This document shows, piece by piece, positions 57,887 through 64,000 of a DNA stretch of 64,000 nt (its first letter is position 1; each line of letters begins with the position of its first letter). Both the position numbers and the translations under genes were made by a program. The notes below the pieces were generated by a model. It ran no database searches, was not told the DNA's origin, and worked only from the letters and a program-made list of their open reading frames with translations. The DNA is taken from the NCBI RefSeq assembly GCF_000026985.1, contig NC_017390.1, positions 2,301,881 through 2,365,880 on the forward strand, read 5' to 3'. This stretch comes from Erwinia pyrifoliae DSM 12163 (GTDB taxonomy: Bacteria; Pseudomonadota; Gammaproteobacteria; Enterobacterales; Enterobacteriaceae).

Positions 57887-58280
57887 TAGCAATAATCCGT
57901 CCGATGGTGACATCTCTGCGGACGACATGTGGGCTGACGCTATGAGCGAACAGACTCAATCCCCGTCAGGCGACGGCGTTTTTAAATCGCTGGACGGTGG
58001 CGAGCATTCCGCCGGGCTACAGGATATCGACATGATTATGGATATCCCGGTTAAACTGACCGTGGAGCTGGGCCGCACCAAAATGACCATTAAAGAGCTG
58101 CTGCGCCTTTCGCAAGGCTCGGTAGTGGCGCTTGACGGGCTAGCCGGTGAGCCGCTGGATATTCTGATCAACGGTTATCTGATTGCCCAGGGCGAGGTGG
58201 TAGTAGTCGCCGACAAGTATGGCGTGCGCATTACCGATATCATCACGCCGACTGAACGCATGCGTCGCCTGAGCCGCTAA
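57879..58280 (+). CDS. fliN: Flagellar motor switch protein FliN
   Basis: Lower C-ring subunit. The 133 residues have a polar N-terminus and the C-terminal SpoA domain, DIPVKLTVELGRTKMTIKEL and LDILINGYLIAQGEVVVV. The ATG at 57879 lies within the last codons of fliM. fliO begins directly after its stop. Confidence 0.97.
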   Translation: MSDSNNPSDGDISADDMWADAMSEQTQSPSGDGVFKSLDGGEHSAGLQDIDMIMDIPVKLTVELGRTKMTIKELLRLSQGSVVALDGLAGEPLDILINGYLIAQGEVVVVADKYGVRITDIITPTERMRRLSR

Positions 58281-58670
58281 ATGAATAGCAGCCAGCAGCA
58301 GCCTGTTACCCCACAGCCGGCGATTTCTACCGGATCTATGCTGACCCAGGTTAGCGGGGTACTGACGGCCATTATTCTTCTGATCTTAGCGATTGCCTGG
58401 CTGGCAAAACGCTTCGGTTTTGCCACAAAGCGCAACGGTAGCCAGCAGCTTAATATCAGCGCCAGCTGCCAGCTTGGCCAGCGTGAACGCGTAGTGATCG
58501 TGGACGTTGACGATGCACGACTGGTGCTGGGCGTCACTGCCCAACAGGTGACCCATCTGCATACGCTGCCGCCAAAGCCGCTGGAAGACGTCCCGGAACA
58601 CACCATTGCACCGGCAGATTTCCGTCAGATTCTGCAATCGCTACGCAAAAACTACGGCAAGAAACCATGA
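58281..58670 (+). CDS. fliO: Flagellar protein FliO
   Basis: Assembly helper for the FliP ring. The 129-residue protein has one membrane span (about 17-37, [20 protein letters not shown]) and a cytoplasmic domain with [20 protein letters not shown]. It starts on the base after the fliN stop and overlaps fliP by four bases. Confidence 0.94.
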   Translation: MNSSQQQPVTPQPAISTGSMLTQVSGVLTAIILLILAIAWLAKRFGFATKRNGSQQLNISASCQLGQRERVVIVDVDDARLVLGVTAQQVTHLHTLPPKPLEDVPEHTIAPADFRQILQSLRKNYGKKP

Positions 58671-59404
58671 AACGCCTTATTCCCCTGCTGTTACCTGCCC
58701 TGTTAATGCTGGCACCCAACGTTTATGCCCAGCTGCCGGGGCTGGTCAGCCAGCCGACGGCGAACGGCGGGCAAAGCTGGTCGCTGCCGGTGCAGACGCT
58801 GGTTTTTATCACCTCGCTCACCTTCCTTCCCGCGATCCTGCTAATGATGACCAGCTTTACGCGCATCATCATCGTATTTGGCCTGCTGCGTAACGCCCTC
58901 GGCACACCTTCCGCTCCGCCGAATCAGGTGTTACTCGGTCTGTCACTGTTTCTGACCTTCTTTATTATGGGGCCGGTGTTCGACAAAATGTATACCGATG
59001 CCTATCAGCCGTTCAGTGAAGACAAAATCAGCATGCAGGAGGCCATAGATAAGGGTGCGCAACCGCTGCGCGAGTTTATGCTGCGCCAGACGCGTGAAGC
59101 TGACCTCGCCCTGTTTGCCCGGCTGGCCAATACGCCGCCGATTGCAGGTCCTGAAGCCGTACCCATGCGTATTTTGCTGCCCGCTTATGTGACCAGCGAA
59201 CTGAAAACCGCTTTTCAGATAGGCTTCACGGTGTTCATTCCGTTTCTGATTATCGACCTGGTGGTAGCCAGCGTATTAATGGCGCTTGGGATGATGATGG
59301 TTCCTCCGGCCACCATCGCGCTGCCCTTCAAACTGATGCTATTTGTCCTGGTCGACGGCTGGCAGCTGCTGGTCAGTTCGCTGGCACAAAGCTTTTATTC
59401 CTGA
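58667..59404 (+). CDS. fliP: Flagellar export gate protein FliP
   Basis: Core of the type III export gate. The 245 residues start with a cleavable signal peptide ([21 protein letters not shown]) followed by four membrane spans; the signatures [20 protein letters not shown] and [20 protein letters not shown] are conserved. The ATG overlaps the fliO stop. Confidence 0.97.
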   Translation: MKRLIPLLLPALLMLAPNVYAQLPGLVSQPTANGGQSWSLPVQTLVFITSLTFLPAILLMMTSFTRIIIVFGLLRNALGTPSAPPNQVLLGLSLFLTFFIMGPVFDKMYTDAYQPFSEDKISMQEAIDKGAQPLREFMLRQTREADLALFARLANTPPIAGPEAVPMRILLPAYVTSELKTAFQIGFTVFIPFLIIDLVVASVLMALGMMMVPPATIALPFKLMLFVLVDGWQLLVSSLAQSFYS

Positions 59405-59419
59405 CGCGGAGCCACAATT

Positions 59420-59689
59420 ATGACCCCTGAATCGGTAATGGTTATCGGGCACGATGCCATGCAGGTTGCGCTGGCTCTCGCTGCACCACTGCTGCTCGCG
59501 GCGCTGGTCAGCGGGCTGCTGATCAGCCTGTTACAGGCCGCAACCCAGATCAACGAACAGACGCTTTCCTTTATTCCCAAGATCCTCGCGGTGGTAACGA
59601 CCATGATCGTCGCCGGGCCGTGGATGTTAAACCTGTTGCTCGACTATATGCGCAACCTGTTTAATAACCTGCCTTATATGATTGGATAA
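59420..59689 (+). CDS. fliQ: Flagellar export gate protein FliQ
   Basis: Small gate subunit with two membrane spans. The 89-residue protein reads [20 protein letters not shown] at the start, then a conserved [17 protein letters not shown] loop. Its TAA overlaps the fliR ATG (TAATG), so the pair is coupled. Confidence 0.97.
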   Translation: MTPESVMVIGHDAMQVALALAAPLLLAALVSGLLISLLQAATQINEQTLSFIPKILAVVTTMIVAGPWMLNLLLDYMRNLFNNLPYMIG

Positions 59690-60474
59690 TGATTTTATTT
59701 GACAGCAGTCAGCTCATGTTCTGGATAAGCCAGTTGTTCTGGCCGCTGGCGCGCGTGCTGGCACTGATCATGACCGCGCCGCTGCTCAGCGAGAAATCCA
59801 TTAGCCGCAAGGTGAAAATCGGGCTGGGCGTCATGATTACCTGGGTGCTGATCCCTTCTCTCCCACCCACCAACGTAACTCTTTTCTCCGTTGGGGGCTT
59901 TTGGTTGCTGATTCAACAGATCCTGATAGGCGTTGCCATCGGCTTTACCATGCAGTTCGCCTTCGCCGCCGTGCGCACCGCAGGCGAAGTGATTGGTTTG
60001 CAGATGGGACTGTCATTTGCCACCTTCTTCGATCCGGGCAGCCGTCTGAATATGCCGGTGCTGGCACGGTTTCTTGATATGCTGGCCATGCTGCTATTTT
60101 TGTCCTTCAACGGTCATTTATGGCTTATCTCGATGGTGGCTGACAGCTTTCAGACCCTTCCTATTGGTGGAGAACCACTAAACGGCAATGCTTTTATGGC
60201 GCTAACTAAAGCTGCCAATATTATTTTTCTTAATGGTATGAGGTTGGCGTTACCGCTAATCACTTTGTTACTCACCCTGAACCTGGGCCTGGGTTTGTTA
60301 AACCGTGTTTCACCGCAGCTATCCGTATTCGCCATCGGTTTTCCCGTGACATTATCAGTAGGGATGATCTTTATCATCCTGATGATGCCGCTGCTCGCCC
60401 CTTTCTGTGAACACTTATTCAGCGAAATCTTCGATCTGCTGGCCACGCTACTCGGCAACCTATCCAGTAGATAA
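59689..60474 (+). CDS. fliR: Flagellar export gate protein FliR
   Basis: Gate subunit with about six membrane spans, 261 residues. Conserved blocks include [20 protein letters not shown], then [20 protein letters not shown] and a C-terminal [15 protein letters not shown]. It is the last gene of the fli operon; rcsA follows after 650 bases of A/T-rich DNA. Confidence 0.97.
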   Translation: MILFDSSQLMFWISQLFWPLARVLALIMTAPLLSEKSISRKVKIGLGVMITWVLIPSLPPTNVTLFSVGGFWLLIQQILIGVAIGFTMQFAFAAVRTAGEVIGLQMGLSFATFFDPGSRLNMPVLARFLDMLAMLLFLSFNGHLWLISMVADSFQTLPIGGEPLNGNAFMALTKAANIIFLNGMRLALPLITLLLTLNLGLGLLNRVSPQLSVFAIGFPVTLSVGMIFIILMMPLLAPFCEHLFSEIFDLLATLLGNLSSR

Positions 60475-60800
60475 TCTTTACTATAAGCGCTTTCAGCTTT
60501 CGCAACTGTTAAGATAATCGAATGCATTATTACAAGATCTGCACCACTTTTCGCCAACCAGACCTAAGGAAAATCTGATAATTAAGCTACAGCGCTGAAA
60601 ATCATTCTTATTAAATGTCTGTTAGCGTATTTTATTATCTCAAATCGTTGATTTGTTGCGAATGAGCTTATGTTTAAAAGATACACAACCTCATATTTTT
60701 ACTGGAATGTTTGCCTAATGTGTTTCAGATTCATTAAGCTTACTTGCCAGCATTGTTAATGTTTATAGCAGGATTATCCTTAAAAAAACGTGTTCAATTT

Positions 60801-60814
60801 TAAGAATATTCCTA
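60801..60814 (+). promoter_or_regulatory. RcsAB box upstream of rcsA
   Basis: TAAGAATATTCCTA is an exact match to the RcsA-RcsB heterodimer consensus and lies about 310 bases before the rcsA start. The rcsA gene is autoregulated through such a box in other enterobacteria. The rest of the 60475-61122 gap is A/T-rich, as expected for H-NS silencing, and holds no clear gene. Confidence 0.8.
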
Positions 60815-61122
60815 TCATGGTTTTTTGGATTTTACGCGATAGTGTTGATGAAGTTGGAAAACTGCATTAAACACCGTGTTAAGTCAGATAGTTACGCATT
60901 TTGGTTGCTAAATTACAGATACAGGTGCTACGGCATTTATTGCCATATCAAATCTCAAACTGTCCGTTGGCAAAAAGCGCATTGTTTACCTCGCAGAAGA
61001 TGACAGCGTTTTGCTAACCTTGAGTAATTATTACTAGCATAAAAACGGAATTTTTACTCGTAGCGCAAATGCGTAATTCATCGTTGAATTTTACCTATAA
61101 CAAATTGGTGAGGGTCGCTGTT

Positions 61123-61758
61123 ATGCCGACGATTATTATGGATTCATGCAACTATACACGGCTGGGTTTAACTGAATATATGACTGTCAAGGGAGTTAAA
61201 AAGAAAAATATATCCCTGATCGATGATATTGCACAGTTACAGAATAAATGCCAGCAGCTGAAGCCCGGTGTCGTGCTTATTAACGAAGACTGCTTTATCC
61301 ATGAATCGGATGCCAGCGAACGCATCAGGAACATTATTCTTCAGCACCCTGATACGCTATTTTTCATCTTTATGGCCATCTCCAACATCCACTTTGAAGA
61401 ATATCTTTATGTACGTAACAACCTGATTATCACATCAAAAGCGATTAAAATTTCCACGCTGGACTCCCTGCTCAACGACTATTTTCAGAAAAAATCAAAC
61501 CTGTCTGTGCGTCATGGCTCACACTCCGAAGTCCATCCGTTGACGCTTAGCCAGACCGAATCAAACATGCTGAAAATGTGGATGTCTGGCCATGATACCA
61601 TCCAGATATCAGACAAAATGCAAATCAAAGCCAAGACGGTTTCTTCGCATAAAGGCAATATTAAACGCAAGATTAAAACCCATAATAAACAGGTTATTTA
61701 TCACGTCGTTCGCCTGACCGATAATGTAACAAGCGGCATTTATGTTAACGTAAGATAG
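61123..61758 (+). CDS. rcsA: Colanic acid/EPS capsule activator RcsA
   Basis: Unstable LuxR-type activator that pairs with RcsB to switch on capsular polysaccharide (amylovoran or stewartan in this group). The 211 residues from the ATG at 61123 begin [20 protein letters not shown] like E. coli RcsA. The C-terminal helix-turn-helix is highly conserved: [21 protein letters not shown] longer frame to 61069 adds 18 residues without conservation. It is separate from the fli operon. Confidence 0.96.
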   Translation: MPTIIMDSCNYTRLGLTEYMTVKGVKKKNISLIDDIAQLQNKCQQLKPGVVLINEDCFIHESDASERIRNIILQHPDTLFFIFMAISNIHFEEYLYVRNNLIITSKAIKISTLDSLLNDYFQKKSNLSVRHGSHSEVHPLTLSQTESNMLKMWMSGHDTIQISDKMQIKAKTVSSHKGNIKRKIKTHNKQVIYHVVRLTDNVTSGIYVNVR

Positions 61759-61885
61759 GTTCCCCGCCGGGGCTGGCGACCGCCGTTTTTAGCAACATGT
61801 TTATTGGCCGTGCCGGTATTGATGGTGACAGAGTGCCTGTTGCCTGAAGTGGTCGATCTGAGAAGTGATGGTTAGCATAACCGTC

Positions 61886-61918
61886 AAAAAAAACAGCGCT
61901 AAATACTTAGCGCTGTTT
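61886..61918 (-). terminator. Strong hairpin terminator downstream of yqaE/rcsA
   Basis: AAACAGCGCTAA and TTAGCGCTGTTT form a 12-base perfect stem with a four-base loop (61891-61918). On the minus strand it is followed by a T-run, so it ends transcription from yqaE; on the plus strand it may stop rcsA transcripts. Confidence 0.75.
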
Positions 61919-62046
61919 GACTCACTGTTACCTGTTGACAAGCCGTCAGACATCGGTGAAATTGCCCACCTTTAAACCCACCACCGGCGTTCTGTCCGGC
62001 TCCGTATCAGATTTAGCGGTGCAACACATGTTCATTCACTTCATCA

Positions 62047-62080
62047 CCCCTTCGGGCAGTGTTTGCACCGCCCGAAGGGG
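62047..62080. other. Perfect 11-base hairpin downstream of yqaE
   Basis: CCCCTTCGGGC (62047-62057) and GCCCGAAGGGG (62070-62080) with a 12-base loop. No T-run follows on either strand. It lies 30 bases after the yqaE stop; it may protect the short mRNA or be a processing site. Confidence 0.5.
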
Positions 62081-62110
62081 ATAGTGATTGCTGGCACAGA
62101 ATGCTGAAGC

Positions 62111-62269
62111 TTAACGGCGAGCAATAACCCAGACGGCGTGTACGATCCCGGGAATATAACCACACAACGTTAGCAAGATATTCAGCCAGAAGGCCCCTGC
62201 AAATCCGACCTGCATAAACACGCCAAGCGGCGGTAACAGAATCGCAATAATAATACGTAATAAGTCCAT
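62111..62269 (-). CDS. yqaE: Pmp3/YqaE family small membrane protein
   Basis: A 52-residue protein, MDLLRIIIAILLPPLGVFMQ..., then VGFAGAFWLNILLTLCGYIPG and IVHAVWVIARR. Two membrane spans and the PPLGVF and GYIPGIVHA motifs are the hallmarks of the UPF0057/Pmp3 family, which in yeast and plants influences membrane potential and salt tolerance. GGAGC precedes the ATG by five bases. Too short for many gene finders but clear by sequence. Confidence 0.92.
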   Translation of the reverse strand: MDLLRIIIAILLPPLGVFMQVGFAGAFWLNILLTLCGYIPGIVHAVWVIARR

Positions 62270-62500
62270 AAAAGCTCCGTCATTTAAATTTCTTTCGGGA
62301 TTATCCGAACGGGTATTATAGCAACTGAAACACCACTTACCATCTGAGTCGCTGAAATAACAGGGTTTTACTAAGATTCATCTGTCACAGAAAGACTTAT
62401 TATCTTCAGGTGCATAAATCTCAAGCTGTCCGAACCACGATGGCATGTCCATCAGTCTAAATACCCACAACCCTGCCGGGCAGCCAGATTCCCTGGAAAA

Positions 62501-62890
62501 TCAGGGATGCTTCTCTCTGGTCAGTTCGAAATGCGGGCCGTCTTTCAGTGTCTTCCAGTCACCTCCCCAGACCAGCGGGATATCCAACTGTGCTGCCGCT
62601 TTTTTCATTGCTTTTGCTACCAAAGAGAACGCTTCCCAGTCCTGCCAGGGGATGCTGTGATTAACCCAGGGGGCAAGGTCAACCGCATGCCCCGTAAGAT
62701 GGCGGCTGTTCAGAGTCTGGCTTTTGCCGCTGCTCACCAGCTGACGCTGCCTTGCCGTATTGCGCATGCCTTCGATCACCCGGAAATCAATCTGTGACAG
62801 GCGAAGCGCCAGGCGCACAACGTTAACCAGGTCGCCATGCACGCCTCGTAAATTTTGCTCACTGATACGGCTGAAATGATAACGATCCAT
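62501..62890 (-). CDS. M15-family peptidase, endolysin-like
   Basis: A 129-residue L-alanyl-D-glutamate or D-Ala-D-Ala type zinc peptidase. The zinc motif SRHLTGHAVDLAPW (about 62-75) and the second half GGDWKTLKDGPHFEL (about 109-123) are those of phage endolysins such as that of T5. It lacks a signal peptide and no holin or other phage gene is adjacent, so it is an orphan, possibly a phage remnant or a cell-wall enzyme gained from a phage. A 68-codon frame directly upstream (62894-63100) is not convincing. Confidence 0.87.
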   Translation of the reverse strand: MDRYHFSRISEQNLRGVHGDLVNVVRLALRLSQIDFRVIEGMRNTARQRQLVSSGKSQTLNSRHLTGHAVDLAPWVNHSIPWQDWEAFSLVAKAMKKAAAQLDIPLVWGGDWKTLKDGPHFELTREKHP

Positions 62891-63333
62891 GATTTATCCT
62901 TGATAAATAGAGACAGGGTTTGCCGATCTGCCGCCCGATAAGCCAATATCCGCACTAAGGCTGAATAAGTCAGCGGCAAATACCGACGTATGCACAGGCA
63001 ATAGGTTGAAAGGTAACTTTATTTTTACGCGCGGGTGCAATAAATTCTCTTGCGTATTAAACAGAAAACCGTTTTTTTTCAGATGGTTGGATAGGGCCAT
63101 ACTGATGGTTTCGCCAGCAGAAATAAGCTTTCTTAGCGGTTTTTTTCAGCCTGACAGAGAGTCAGTACCCGCCAGGACGTTGGGTTTATTATTGGCTGTC
63201 GCATGACATATAACCCCCTGGACCACAATCGTTTATCAGACGAGGGTTGAAACGGCATCGCGTACAAAATGGGCTATGATTAATGATTATGCTGCAATTT
63301 TTTCCTGTAGCGCCCCATTATGAGGTATCGCCA

Positions 63334-64000
63334 ATGCCCACATTGCAGGACCCTTTAATTATCGTCACCGACCTTGACGGCTCCTTGCTCGATCACCACA
63401 CCTACAGCTGGCAGCCGGCCGAAGCGTGGCTGAAACGCTTGCAGGCACATCAGATACCGCTGGTTATCTGCTCCAGCAAAACCGCCGCAGAAATCGTACC
63501 TCTTCAGCAAAAAATGGGGATCGGCGATGAACCTTTTATCGCCGAAAACGGGGCGGTCATTCAGTGGAAAAGTACCGGTTCCCCCACCGCAATCAAGGAA
63601 TACGGCGATATTGGCTATGCCGTGCTGTGCCGGAGGCTTCTGTTGTTAAAACAGGAGTTTGGCTTCAAATTTACCGGATTTTCCGACGTTAGCCAGCAAC
63701 AGGTTGCCGACTGGACGGGGCTGACGCCACACAATGCAGCCCTTGCCAAAAACCGTGAAGCCTCCGAGAGTATTATCTGGCGCGACAGCACTGAAAAGTT
63801 CGCGCTTTTTCATCAGCAGCTGGAAAAGCAGGGGCTAACGCTGGTAGAAGGCGGTCGCTTCTGGCACGTCATGCGAAGCGGTTGTGGTAAGGCCGAAGCG
63901 CTACATTTTCTGCTGCAGAATACGGTAAAAGGCACTCGCCCCATCACTATCGGACTCGGCGACGGTCCTAATGATGCTGCGATGCTCGACGCTGTCGACT
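63334..64000 (+). CDS. yedP: Mannosyl-3-phosphoglycerate phosphatase (partial)
   Basis: HAD-superfamily phosphatase of the YedP/MpgP type. The visible 222 residues have the nucleophile motif VTDLDGSLLDHHTY near the start, CSSKTAAEI (motif II), and LGDGPNDAAMLD (motif IV) at the end of the window. The ATG at 63334 gives MPTLQDPLIIVTDLDG. The C-terminal few dozen residues lie outside. It neighbours rcsA in related genomes. Confidence 0.93.
   Translation, partial: MPTLQDPLIIVTDLDGSLLDHHTYSWQPAEAWLKRLQAHQIPLVICSSKTAAEIVPLQQKMGIGDEPFIAENGAVIQWKSTGSPTAIKEYGDIGYAVLCRRLLLLKQEFGFKFTGFSDVSQQQVADWTGLTPHNAALAKNREASESIIWRDSTEKFALFHQQLEKQGLTLVEGGRFWHVMRSGCGKAEALHFLLQNTVKGTRPITIGLGDGPNDAAMLDAVD

Noticed and set aside
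61759..62046. DsrA-like small RNA, expected near rcsA in E. coli
   Set aside because: No sequence resembling DsrA was recognised; only generic hairpins are present.
62894..63100. 68-codon minus frame directly upstream of the M15 peptidase
   Set aside because: Considered as a holin partner, but it lacks membrane segments and a good ribosome site.

Overview
The window looks like the chromosome of an enterobacterium of the Erwinia/Pantoea group (Erwiniaceae). The housekeeping genes follow the enterobacterial order (icd-rluE-nudJ-mnmA-hflD-purB-phoPQ-roxA, cobB-nagK-lolEDC, fliE to fliR, rcsA, yedP). RcsA together with an exopolysaccharide-type tailspike protein fits a plant-associated, capsule-producing genus. 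The genus call is inference from gene content.

Bases 1 to about 24.66 kb are a lambdoid prophage inserted at the 3' end of icd, the site used by e14-type phages. Its integrase end faces icd; the far end lies outside the window. From the left, the minus strand carries head and packaging genes (prohead protease, portal, terminases), a candidate cos region with three Fur-box-like repeats, an HNH nuclease, and the lysis cassette (Rz with embedded Rz1, endolysin, holin). Next come a DNA methyltransferase, antiterminator Q, and a tightly overlapping early operon (DUF968, a second adenine methylase, PerC-like regulator, replication protein with iterons inside it, DUF4222, Rha-like, CII-like, Cro). 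The plus strand carries a CI-type repressor, then an early-left arm (two tandem small-gene cassettes, yfdPQR-like genes, exonuclease, xis, int). Cargo genes ('morons') interrupt the plan: hicAB, a CdiA-CT-like RNase toxin with its immunity gene, and an AAA ATPase between int and the attachment site. The plus-strand toxin modules have their own promoters and terminators. Minus-strand terminators lie between Q and the lysis and packaging genes, so late expression probably needs Q antitermination.

Bases 24.66-41.0 kb are conserved core: TCA cycle (icd), RNA modification (rluE, mnmA), purine synthesis, the PhoPQ system, ribosomal oxygenase RoxA, a SutR-like regulator divergent from a BenE-type transporter around a long palindromic operator, sirtuin CobB, N-acetylglucosamine kinase, and the LolCDE lipoprotein-release ABC transporter.

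Bases 41.0-49.2 kb are more open and accessory: a MASE1-GGDEF diguanylate cyclase, an orphan tailspike/depolymerase-like beta-helix protein, an orphan Q-like antiterminator, long gene-poor stretches with hairpins, and cheV. Bases 49.2-60.5 kb hold fliE divergent from the fliFGHIJKLMNOPQR operon, which encodes the flagellar basal body, C-ring and export gate. After this come rcsA with an RcsAB box, a small Pmp3-family membrane protein, an orphan M15-family endolysin-like peptidase, and the start of mannosyl-3-phosphoglycerate phosphatase (yedP), cut by the window edge.

The least expected items are the prophage toxin-immunity cassette, the tandem duplicated cassettes at 16.4-17.6 kb with conserved borders and different cores, the Fur-box-like repeats in the packaging region, the ATPase beside the attachment site, and the orphan Q plus tailspike pair outside the prophage.
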